64,000 bases of DNA from Owenia fusiformis. Its lineage: Eukaryota; Annelida; Polychaeta; Sabellida; Oweniidae. Location of the stretch: assembly GCA_903813345.2 (NCBI GenBank), contig CAIIXF020000006.1, positions 22,637,936 to 22,701,935 on the forward strand, given 5' to 3'. Below, one piece after another: positions 22,366 through 33,734 of the stretch. The position numbers were made by a program, and so were the translations under genes. The notes beneath the pieces are model-generated. The model saw nothing but the letters and a program-made list of their open reading frames with translations. It made no database searches and was not told where the DNA came from. Position 1 is the first letter of the stretch. Every line of letters begins with the position of its first letter.

Positions 22366-25249
22366 ATGTCTCACGTCGTGACAAAGCAAGTGACAACGAC
22401 AGTGACAACACAGGGTGGGGGTGGTGGCACCGTTGTAACCACGGGCAACCGAGATTGGAGTAGTGGGACATTTGCCTGCTTCGACGACATCAAGTCATGT
22501 GAGTATACATCGTAAAAAGTTTCCAGATAAACGTTTCGAATGATCAATGTAGCATCTACAGAAATGATTTATTTACCCGCCCTAGCCTTTCGAGTGATGA
22601 CTTTTATATTTTAGTGTCACCGTTAAGTTATCTTTCCGTTGTACCTTAAATACACAATATTTTTTATTAAAAGTTTGTTGATTTTTAACTTTTACATTCA
22701 ACCGTCTGATCCAATAAGTTGGTCCAACACAATATGGATGCGATACCTATCATTTTCCCATCCTAGCGTCATCGTTTGTGGTTTGTATTCTATAGAGAAC
22801 AAGATCCTTTAAATGTTACTCCAACGTTTATAAGATTATGCAACAGAAAAAAGAACTGATGTATTTCGTGAAATCTTGAAACACGTGAAGTAACAAAAGC
22901 ATAATTTCAGTCAACTATTACCGACGAAGCAGTGGTTTGAATAGGGATGAGCGACAAGGACAAACGAATAACGGAAATGAACGCAAGCATTCAAACACGT
23001 TACATGTATATACTATTTTAGTACCTAATCAGAACATTTCAGACTAACCTATGTCATATCATCGCCCACTCAACATAAGCATTTTCTGTTGTGAAAAAGA
23101 TATCGCGGAACGCATAAAAACCAAGTTATATTATTCAAAATCAAACACGAAAAATTGTCTTACATGAGATGAATTTTTATGAGGATTCGTAGAATATGAA
23201 GTAAGCTCACGACGCTAGCTTGCAAAATTACGATATCTGAAATGCTATACGACCATTCGTGATGTAAAGTTACCAACAATTCGACGTTTAAACGAATAAA
23301 AGTTGTAAAACTATTCAAACTGACAATAAAACAATAGAAAAAGTAATACAATATAACATGACCTAGCCTTAGGATCATTTGATTTAAACATTAATTATTC
23401 ATCGAAGTAACTTGACCCAGACCTACAGTATTATGTGTAGTCTAGCTTCAAGCCCTTTTGTTGTATAGATAAGGAATTCAGATGTTCAGTTCTTATCCAG
23501 GCAGGATGACCCCATTAACAAAACTGGCCATCAAAATTGTTGTATTTTTGTAATAATAAAATAGACGTAACCCCTTTTGATCCAATGCACGATAACACGT
23601 AGAAGCGTTTGCGGAAAAGTGTATTGAGTTTAAAAACCGATTCATTGAGGTCAAAATTCATCTTTGAAAAAAAACTTGTTTAAAATCCATTTTATGCATA
23701 AGGAAACGTCTGATCCTCTAACAGCCTAAGCCCTTATAAGATTGTGCCAATTTAATATTTCACCTATTAATCATGTTCAATGCAAAGATCTTTACATATG
23801 TTCATAGGTCTGTGTGGAATCTTCTGCGGACCATGTCTGCTGTGCATGGTTAGCAAGCGTATCGGGGAGAACATGTGTGTTGGATGCTGCGTCCCTGGTG
23901 GCATCATTGCCCTTAGAGTACGACTCAGGTCTCTCTTGGGGATACAGGTAAGACTATTGTCATGTTGACCATACCCAGACTTGTAGCCGAGAATTTTTAA
24001 AAACTGAACCCCTATCAGTATCGGGAAAAGCTGGAAACGGGTCTGATAACATTATTTACTACTTGTAAACGACTTGAAGCAGTCTGCTGGAACTTATGCC
24101 AATACTTCAACACCTGAAATTTATATGTAATATTTAAACACCTCAAACTGATGGCAATATTTAGAATAACAAATAATACTTAGTTTGATTTTAAAACTAA
24201 GTGTTTTGTATGAGGCTAAATTGTAAGAAAAAACAAAGTGTGTACTTTATATCTTCAAGTAGCTATAAACGCCTACAGCAATCCAGAGTAAAATGATATA
24301 CAGGCCAAATTTACGTACAACTTACTGTATTTAAAGGAAACACGATACATGTATCTATGATGCTTCAGTACTCCTTGAACTGTTTGTTTTTGTGTTTTTT
24401 TTTAATTTTTAAGATACTGCCATCTAATGTTGTTTACAATGCAGCTTTTCTTACTGTTATAGAACACGTAAAACAGTATTATCTTCACTGGTGATGGTTA
24501 CCGAAACGAACCGTTTCGGTAACCAGCGTAATCGAGCGTGGATCACCAGTGATCTTTGTACATGCATGTGAAAAATTAATACCCCGAGTCCTATGTATAT
24601 TACAGGTGAAGCTCTCTTTTGAGGTAGAAAAATCAAACGATTGGAAAGATTAATGTTCCTTTCTAGAATTCTAGAATTCGAGTATTACTTAAGTATGTGC
24701 TGTCATTTTCAAGTTACTTTCGATTTGTCTTAGTTCGTGATAAATCAACTCTTCGTGTAAGTTTCAGGTGTTCAATTTGTCAATGTAGGCAAGTTAGGAT
24801 TTTCTAATCAAACATTAATCGAATTTACAATTACATTGACATGAAAAAGTAAGAAAATTATATTTGAAATAGCAATGTTATTTGGTCGTGTATATCAAGA
24901 ACATTCTTGAACATCAAGATGAGTTGATAATATGTACCGGGTCGTTCAAATAGATTTATTTGGACAGCCATGTCTCTTACAGGGTTACATTCTAAAAACT
25001 AAGATCTGTACTTTAAAATAAATATAGTTGTCAAGTTATAAGGGTCACGCTACTCCTGCATTTGTTTGAGTTCGCTTCTGAATTCTGAAAAGAGAGCTTC
25101 GCTGGTTTACCATCAGCCTATGGTTGATAAAAGGACAATTTATTTTCCAGGGAACGATCTGCAACGATTGCTTGTGTTCTTACTTCTGCGGTCCATGCGT
25201 TGCCTGCCAAATGTACAGAGAGGAAACCCATGCTGGACTGACAAGCTAA
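22366..25249 (+). CDS. PLAC8/cornifelin-like cysteine-rich protein (3 coding exons, complete)
   Basis: Coding exons: 22366-22498, 23808-23947, 25151-25249. They total 372 nt, 123 aa, with phases 1 and 0 at the two junctions. An acceptor (ATAATTTCAG at 22352-22361) sits four bases before the ATG, so an untranslated exon lies upstream. The N-terminus (about 30 residues) is rich in T, V and G. The PLAC8 domain follows: a W-S-S-G-T-F-A-C-F-D-D start, then CLCGIFCGPCLLC, a middle GCCVPGGIIALRVRLR, and CNDCLCSYFCGPCVACQM near the C-terminus. These CxxC/CxxxC clusters and the total length are typical of the family (PLAC8/onzin, cornifelin, plant cell-number regulators). Members are membrane-associated, with roles in metal handling, growth control or immunity; which applies here cannot be told. 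The stop is followed by a non-canonical 3' region, with AATAAA only at 25861. Confidence 0.92.
24486..24551. repeat. Perfect cruciform-forming palindrome in PLAC8-like intron 2
   Basis: The inner palindrome GGTTACCGAAACG-AAC-CGTTTCGGTAACC spans 24496-24524. It is enclosed by a second inverted pair, CACTGGTGAT at 24486 and ATCACCAGTG ending at 24551. Confidence 0.85.
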
Positions 25250-26996
25250 ATTCTTCATCTGTTTACAGTAGTGATATTAGCATAAACATTGCAAATCGAC
25301 TTTTTTGTATTTGGCCACGAAAAAATATAATCATTTATTCTGTTTTATAGGGTTTGAAATCTCAGCCAATCAGGCCTGTTATTGAAATTAAATTTTTGTT
25401 TTTGTCATTTTTACGTCTAAAGTGACGAAACACCAAAAAAGCGTTAGGCATTTGTGAAAATAACTTTGTAATGTAACTTTGTAATAACTGAGAAAAGTGT
25501 CAAAATATTATTGGATGGCTTTACATATATAATGTAGAAACGGAATTCGAAATAAGCATTTTCAAAAATGTTCATGATTAAGTTATATAGTACAACAGAG
25601 GCCACCATTCCAAAGGGCCAAGCTGGAAATTTCAAATTCTTGCCATCAGCCTGATGACCAGATACACACTTTTTCGTGGCCTTATATAGTAACTGTGTGT
25701 ACAATAATCCAAATTATTACACGTTGGCCAGACGCATTCGTTGGCTAAGATCAGATAAAACGCATCTAGCATCTAAGAAGCAGTTTTATAACTACGCCAA
25801 TCATCAACACAATAATTCTATTTACATTAATCTAGAAGTTAGAACATTTGAAAAACTAACAATAAAATTGTTATGGTGTGTATTTGTATATTATGGTAAT
25901 CATAGTTTGTACATGAATGACTAAATCTCTATCATTAAAACGAAGGAACGCGATTCTCCCATCAAAAAGCATATAAGGGTGTCCATCCATGGCATAATAC
26001 AAAACCCACTTCAGCCAACTTCTGCGTCTAGCCAGCCACAGTGTATCAACTGATTATCTTGTTTGACTGAGTATTTTGATGTTTAATTTTAAGCAAGTCA
26101 TATTGTTATGAATATTCTCGTTGAACATCAGTTTATTTTTGAATATTATAAGATTACATTTTACTCACAAAATGACGTTGTGCAGCTTGTAGAATCGATG
26201 CTATTCTTGCTTTTTGTGGAATATTAGTACCCTGATTAAGGGATCAAGAAATAAGGCACATACGGTAACATCTATTTGTACATCGTAGTATGACATTTAT
26301 CCATGTATTAGTATTAGGCCATGGTCTGTTATTCTGATTCTAAATTATCACATAATATCTGAATTCACAATGATATATTACTCACGCCATCAATAAACTT
26401 TGATATAAGTCGTGGTCAAAGCTAGAAAAATCGCTCACGTGGATTATCTGACTTTTGAAATTGAAAAAGGTGCATGATGTACATCTGTAGTACAACTGCA
26501 ATTTTTAACTTGACATCCTTCTGCTAAATACACTTCCAATCCGCACTGAAATCACAACCCGTACGTACATGTACGGTACCCGTATGGTGCTGTTTTAGTC
26601 ACGGTAACGTGCAGTGTCGTATTTTACGGTAACATACAGTACCATAGCCGAAAAAGAAAGTACCATAACTGTTCGAGATTGGCGTAAGTGATCATTTTTT
26701 CAAGCAATGATATTTTCAGACAGTATGGTCTTTGCATCTGCATTTAGGGCCAGAATTACAGACACCGCCCCTTTTTAACAAAGATATAGACCACTATAAA
26801 CATTAAGTTTGATGTGAGGTGAAGTTTTGCATTTTGTTTACAGAATTTCAATCATGTAAAATATCATACATCATGTATTTTTTATTGTATTAACCCGAAG
26901 GGGGATTTTTAATTAAAGACATTCTTCCATTATATGATTAGGTAAACATATGTCATGTAGTCATCCTTTAAACAATTGTACTACTAAATGAACATA

Positions 26997-27174
26997 CAGT
27001 GAAACCTGTAAAGTTGAACACATCTATAAGTGGAACACATCTGTTAGTGGAACACTTTTGAGAGTCCAAAGACCGACTGACTTAATATCCAATGTACCTA
27101 CATAAATGGAACACCTCACACGCGGAACACTTTTTAGAGGTTCCAAAGGTGTTCCACTTAGACAGGTTCTACTG
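26997..27174. mobile_element. pogo/Tigger-like MITE, copy 3
   Basis: CAGTGAAACCTGTAAAGTTG at the left and GACAGGTTCTACTG at the right, TA on each side, with internal GTGGAACAC words. Confidence 0.85.
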
Positions 27175-28220
27175 TACTTGTATGTAGAATCAATACGTGT
27201 TCGTTAAAATGACAATGCGTTTATCTTCTACAAATAATCATCAGATGTTAGTATATTGGATCATTTTTCTTCTCAACATTTTAAACATTTAATTAATATT
27301 AGATGAATCAAATCTCGAACAATCAACAACTGCTTAATTTGAGAAGTTTCGTTGATCCTTGAATCCTAAACAATGCCTTTGTAGAAGATCAACCGTTGAC
27401 TAAATCTATTCTCTACCAAATACCAAACAATCTAGAGTGGGTCGAGTTTACATTTACAGATTTAACTCGATTTTGCCGGTTGCTGCTTAAAAATGGTAGG
27501 ACTTCAATATTGTCAATTGGCATTTTAGCCGCACGTAACCAAAGATTGAAATATATACTAGTAGTTTCATGTTTTCATATTTTATAACATACAATATAAT
27601 AATGGCATTTTTTGGCATGACCATTGCTTTTATACCCAACTAGTTGTTGTGTTTATTTATGTGAACGATGGGAAATTGTTGGATTTTCAGGGTAAGTAAA
27701 AAAAATTAAGAATAAGGCAATATGCAGGGTGTCCATACAATTTCAATAACCCTATATTACATGTTTAAAGAGAGACTAATTTGTTTATATCATTACAATG
27801 CCTCTATTTTTTATCCTCGTTGAATCTTAAGTGCATAAATATTTAAAACATGAAAAAAAATATTTTCAATATTTCAAGGATTTTGTTCCGCCGTTTCGGC
27901 ATCAAAAAAATTCGGCGCTGTTCCGGCACCGTTCGGCACAGAAACCTTTCGACACCAAAATTTGGCACCGGACTAGTCAGATATAGTATGGTACCCCTAC
28001 CCCATTTTATAAAATATTGATTTTCAAGAAAAATACATATATTAATATACATAACTCTTTTTATGAGGCTGGTTTATCTCGAAAATGCTCACATTTTATC
28101 TCCGAATGTTTAATTTTAATACAAGTCTGGTGCACAGTAGTAAATCTAGAACCAATCCAGTCTGGTTTGCAGCAGAACTTAGGATGGGTTAATTTTGATA
28201 TCAGTCTGCTATATAGAATA

Positions 28221-28341
28221 CAAGGCATTAACATGCAAAATGTCTCCAGCTGCCATTTGTTACAGACGCCAAACACCAACCACCAAATGCCGAACACCAA
28301 CCCCTGAACGCTGTCCACAAAAGTATGTGGTGGTGACATAA
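28221..28341 (-). mobile_element. Hairpin-ended dispersed element, copy 5 (reverse)
   Basis: ACAAGGCATTAACATGCAAA start, TGCCATTTGTTACAGACGCC core, GTGGTGGTGACATAAT end. The hairpin is partly decayed. Confidence 0.8.
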
Positions 28342-28841
28342 TATAGTATAGTATCTCACCCTTTCCTGAATGTTGTATTATTTAGAGTAGTACACTGTAT
28401 TGGTTTCAAGTAATACAAACAGCTCTTAGAGCACTGAAGTGCATTCTAAACCTAAGCATTATACATATCAGTTTCCCTAAGTTTGCATTTACTGTATCCA
28501 CTTATAGCCTAGGAGTAATGTTTATGTAAACGTTATCTTGGTACACTATTTTCTACCACCCTCTACTACTTCAACATTTCTCAATGCCAATACGTGACAT
28601 GAGCATTCAGAAACTTTGTTCACTACTGTCTTTTCTTTTTATTCCTGCCTATATATTTCCTGTCAGTCTTATCCCTGCTCATTCCAAAGTTCAACTTCAG
28701 CAAGTTTCATGAATTTGTGAATTGTGCATATCTCCTATTACTCACTATTATTTTTGTTTATTCTCAGGGCCACACAGGCAGAGGCAATATATAATACCCA
28801 GTTACTAAAGGAATTACATTAATTAACAAACTATTACATAC

Positions 28842-28989
28842 CATGTTTTGGAAACTGTAACAACTTTATATAGAGGGTCAATTATAATTCCAGTGGTTAG
28901 ATGACTGGGTCTCTCATTCATGGCCTGGCAATATACTTCTAGGTCGTTTTTGCTTGGAAACAGACTACATGAGTCCATGTACACGTATC
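28842..28989 (-). CDS. Orphan exon-like open block of unknown gene
   Basis: On the - strand an acceptor (TCTGTAG) precedes 28989 and a good donor (GTATGT) follows 28842. They bound 148 nt that are open in one frame. The peptide begins YVYMDSCSLFPSKN, contains LEVYCQAMNERPSH and ends YKVVTVSKTW. It looks like real protein (two cysteines, varied composition, no repeat character), but I do not recognise the family and saw no partner exons nearby. It could be an internal exon of a gene with long introns, a pseudogene remnant, or chance. Confidence 0.3.
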
Positions 28990-29580
28990 CTACAGATAGC
29001 ATTATAAATGGATTGTATTAATGAATTTAGAATTTCTCTAATACTCTCAGATCTTTTCACTCACATCACATCCTCTTCATTCACTCTTTAAAAGTTTTAA
29101 AACATACTTTTCTCTTTTTACACTTTAATTTATTCATTATATTCAATACAAATAAAAAACGTATACATCATAGACTTCATACATTTTGTACACTTGATAA
29201 TTCATTAAGAGATTTACATCCATATTTCAAGTTAGAAATAGAACATAACAACTTCAAAACATTTGTTTTAGCATGTACACAAGGTGTATAAAGGAATGTT
29301 ATTCAGATTTTTGCAAAATCTGGAATGGATTATAAACCATAAGGAATGTACATCAAAACCTGTGTTGAATGAACAATCTAGAATATCAAAAAATGTTCAC
29401 TGCTGATGCTATTTAGAGAGGTGTTCGCTAACACAGGTGTTATTGTACTAATAGAAAAATGATTGATCTCTTGTACATGTCTATCCCTGCTTCTACTTCA
29501 TCACAGCATTCAGTTATAAATAAAAAATGAGTGATGTGCTTTATACAAAAATAAAGGCAAGCAACGATTAGTGCTTTATG

Positions 29581-30160
29581 TATAGGGTGATCAAAAAAAT
29601 TGAAACCCTAACACCATTTTTCTCATATCTTTGTCATTTTAAGAAATAACTCCCCGATGTTTTACACCTTTGTACATCATTCAATTTGCTACTAGCCTAC
29701 TTTATTTCATGACCATCAGATTGATAGTCACAATGTTACAGCACTTTAAAGAACATGCCCCAGTGGCCACTATAGCGCTCTCGGGAAACCTGTACTTGTC
29801 GTCTAAAATGTCCCTACCTGTGGGGATATGGAAGAGATAGAGTATATGAGAATGACCTCAGGACAATTGCAAACCTCAAAAGTGAGATCATCCGTGTCAT
29901 TCAGGCCTAATACCTGCTGAGGAATGTATTCAGGTCATCAACAACTGTGCTGTTTTGCCTACAACGCGATGATGGCTAAACCTGAAGCATGTTATTCAAA
30001 GTGCTGTAAAATTGTGACTATCAGTCTGATGGTCATGAAATATGGTAGGGTGGTAGGATATTGAATGATGTACAAATGTGTGAAATATCAGGGAGTTATG
30101 TCCTAAAATGACAAAGATATAAGGAAAATGCAGGGTTTCTGTTTTTTTACCACCCTGTAC
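29581..30160 (+). mobile_element. Tc1/mariner-derived element with transposase C-terminal relic, copy 1
   Basis: The ends are inverted: TAGGGTGATCAAAAAAATTG and TTTTTTTACCACCCTGTA. Inverted similarity continues inward (TTTGTACATCATTCAATTTG / AATTGAATGATGTACAAA type arms). The centre retains a degenerate stretch matching that in the 42.7-kb copy, reading PYLWGYG...ENDLRTIANLKSEI. This is the typical C-terminal segment of mariner-family transposases; the catalytic part is missing. Confidence 0.75.
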
Positions 30161-30530
30161 AAACAAATGTGGATGCAATTTAATCTAACATGTAATAAAA
30201 ACTTTCTACTCCCCTTATAAAAAACCTCTGGTCAAATAACCAAAATCCAATATTGATTTCAAAACCATATCTTCAAACAACTGACAAAATGGTCTCTTCT
30301 TTATTGTACATACAATATTTGTATTGTATGTTCAATAAATAGTTTTACTTTGCTATGGCAACATCAAACATTGTTTCTTGATTATTAATGGGACAATCAA
30401 CCATTTCTGGGAGACATTATTATGCTATTATAGCATGTATAAAAGTGAATACTGGTTTTATTTCAATACATGAATCATCCATTTTAACTATTCCTAGTAT
30501 TTATGAGACAGGTTTAACCATGCTATACAT

Positions 30531-30576
30531 ATACTGGGTGGCCCAAAATAGGTTTACAGTTTTGGGCCACCCTGTA
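30531..30576. mobile_element. 46-bp micro-MITE with mariner-type ends
   Basis: TACTGGGTGGCCCAAAATAG and TTTTGGGCCACCCTGTA form almost the whole element: two termini and only about ten bases between them. Confidence 0.7.
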
Positions 30577-31141
30577 TCTTATATGCTGTATATATATATA
30601 TGATGTGCTATGTATATATTCAAACATGATTCTTTGAAATAAATTAATTGGAACTGTTACTGATGCATTTTGAATGCAATAATTGATATACATTTTATAA
30701 GTGTTCCAGCTGCTACACATAGGCCAACCCATTATTACAAAATTCACTATGGCTCAAAACCTTTCTACATACATTGTATACTTAATAAAATCATGCTTTG
30801 AAAGAACTACTTGCCTTTAGCCTAATATTAAGTTGAATATGAAAACTGCATCGGTGGTAATATCCACAAGGGCAATTCAATTAATATGTATATCCACAAG
30901 GGCAATTCAATTAATATGGATACAATTTGTATGAATATTTAATGAGCATCCCTCATTCTCCATGATCTCCTCTTTGAAATGTGGACTCAATAAATGCCAG
31001 GCATTTTATATTTAGAATCTATTCACATACTATCCTACTCAATTTTACATTGGAAAATCTAACCACATTTCCAAACTGAAATAGAACAGTTCTGGGCTTC
31101 ATAAATTAGTCTTTCAACATCTCTTATGTCTACATACTAAT

Positions 31142-31377
31142 TACTGTGAAACCTGTTAAGTAGAACACCTCTAGAAGTGGAACACCTCTGTTAAGTGGAA
31201 CAGGTCCCAAGACCAACTAACTCAATGAATGAAGCTCTCAAAGTGGAACACCTTCCAAGGGGAACACCTTCCAAGTGAAACACCTTCCAAGTGGAACACC
31301 TTCCAAGTGGAACACCTCCCAAGTGGAACACCTTTTAGAGGTTCCAAAGGTGTTCCACTTAGACAGGTTCTACTGTA
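31142..31377. mobile_element. pogo/Tigger-like MITE, copy 4, with internal minisatellite
   Basis: Right end GACAGGTTCTACTGTA and a mutated left end TACTGTGAAACCTGTT. Inside, a 15-16-bp unit (AAGTGGAACACCTTCC) is repeated about seven times at 31238-31335. Confidence 0.8.
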
Positions 31378-32872
31378 CTATTGTATTCAACTGAAATGTA
31401 CATGTACGGAATGCTGCTGTCATACAAAAATATAATGTAGTCATCTTCAAAAGAAGTAAGATTTAATTGTTGGTTTACAATAGATCAAGTTGCATTGATT
31501 TCTAGATTGGATACATAATATGTAAGCTTATATACACACATCATTACATGGGTTCATTTTTGGAAAAATCTTGTTTAAGCTTACAGGAAAATTGGCCAAA
31601 TTACCTAATTGTAGGTTTAAAATGGCTCCAAATTTAGATGGACCCATATTGCAGTCCAAGGATTCACCTAATGATATTCCCAGGGGAAAACATTATCTAC
31701 TCTGCAAACCCACCTTTTATGCATAGTTTTAAAATTACGTATTATGAAACAGTCTTAAAATCCTCCTTTATCAGTTTCTTGATACATACATAAAGCACTT
31801 AAAGCACGAAAATAAGTAAATGGGAATCCGCAGACTATGATATACCAAATATGGATCCTGAATCACGCAAGTTAACGCATAATTAGTTTTTAGAGGAATT
31901 CCTCTACAGTATTTATTTTGACCATCTAAAAGTGAATGTGTGAAGATTTTGAAATGTGAGCTTCAAGTCCAGCACAATCTACAACAAATTGTCATTTCTT
32001 TTCACATTTACCAGGTTTTAATGGAATTCATTCATAATTTGATTAGCTTCATAATGATTACACAACAAGTAATAATGACATGAGCAGTGAGTGTGTTAGT
32101 TAGTTAAAAGAAAATTGGAATGGTAAAACTAGTACCCATAGACGCATTGTTATTTTTATTTACATAATGAAACTGGTGCTAAAAATACATAAAAATCATA
32201 AAAACTAAAATTGTGCTTTTAAAAACTGATGCTCTATGTACAGTATGTATCTCTGGTAAAGATGATCTGCATATAAGTATTTGTGTAAAACACACATATA
32301 GATTCATAAAAAAATACTCAAATTATGCTAGTGACTAAAATGCTCTGATAAAAGATCTATTATACAGGATCCATTAAGCAGTAATGAACACAAGTCTTTA
32401 AAAAATAAAATAAAAATATGCTAATGGCTAAAACTGGTATTTATGAACTCTATCAGACTATCTGGTGTCTACTAACAAATGCATTTTCTAAACAATGAGC
32501 TAAAAATTAAGCTACTCTGGCTTCTTAACACTATCTATTTTTGCCAATGCTCTCCTTCTTTTGCTACTAAATTAGGGTCGGAATCAGGGGTCTTGAAACA
32601 AGTATTTCTCAATTCCATTGTATGGAAATCATGGTATTATATCTTGAGAACAATAATTTAAAATTCTTTAAGGAATGTCTCAAGAAAAGCACCCCTTATT
32701 ATTGACAAACATAATTTTACTGTTCTTTATTGAGAGAGATTGTGTACTAAATCAGCACAAGAGAACCTGACAATACAAAGCAGGATACACTTGATGCAGA
32801 TGAAATACTATTTGGGCTTAATCAAAATGCAAGTATCAATATTTCATGTATTTGCAAAACCTATCAAAGACC

Positions 32873-32910
32873 TACAGGGTGAAAAAGTGGCATTTTTGGA
32901 CCACCCTGTA
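32873..32910. mobile_element. 38-bp micro-MITE with mariner-type ends
   Basis: TACAGGGTGAAAAAGTGG and TTTTTGGACCACCCTGTA meet almost directly. Same terminus class as 30531 and 59148. Confidence 0.6.
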
Positions 32911-33734
32911 TATCAACACTAAAGTCACTGTTATCACAAAAAACAGTTTCATCCACTTATCAATCAATGTGATTGCACAAGCCCCCGCCCCCCCCCCCAA
33001 AAAAAAAAAATTCATTTCATGATACATTGATATTTGACCAAGCCCGTTTGATTTGATGTAAGTTTCACACAAACATTGCACTCACATATCTACACTATAC
33101 ATATATATACATTGAGATCTCATCAGTTTGATTCCAAAAAACATAAAAGCATTAATAAACAACAACAACAATGAAAGCATTTATAAGACCACACAATAAA
33201 CTAAAATCTCCTTACCCCAAAATATTTTAAATATTGATATTAATCTAGACATACAATCACATGGATATTAACCTTTTTTCTGAGAATATCATAGCGTGAA
33301 AAACTTCTACAAACTTCTAGTTTGATATTGCAAAATAACTTGCATATTTTCTATTTTGAAAGGTAATAAATAACTTTCTAAATAAAGAATTTTCCCCAAG
33401 CTTCGATAATTACAGAAAAGGTTTCTAGGTTAGTTATAATATTGTATTTTAAAATATTTTAGAGTTACCTCTAGGATAAAATTTACAACTCTACTTTTTA
33501 ATCATATGCATTCTAAATTTTTCTGAAAACATGATGTAAATGCAAACTTTTTTACACAATTTAATCTTTTAAATTTTCAAAGATCTACAAAATTCTTAAA
33601 GTTCAAGAATTCAAAATTTACAACATACTGTTTAATCATGACGCCAGATATTGGCTGCAACCACCAATAATCATCCTGATTTGATTAAATGTGTCTCAAT
33701 CTTGTATCATAAATAAATAAATCAATTAAAAAGA

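Larger units (their letters stand above)
25250..33734. other. Gene-poor interval between the PLAC8-like and carboxylesterase genes
   Basis: About 8.5 kb with no complete gene recognised. It contains MITEs, a transposase relic, two tiny palindromes and one exon-like block at 28842-28989, all listed separately. The stretch 31400-33730 is AT-rich with no recognised element apart from the micro-MITE at 32873. Confidence 0.6.

Noticed and set aside
25740-26046. - strand open stretch reading like a protein C-terminus (LWLARRRSWLKWVLYYA)
   Set aside because: No convincing acceptor (no pyrimidine tract), no upstream partner exon, no poly(A) signal and no recognised family. About 60 codons can be open by chance.
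31229-31435. 68-codon frame with a repeated peptide
   Set aside because: It is a translation of the minisatellite inside a pogo-like MITE.
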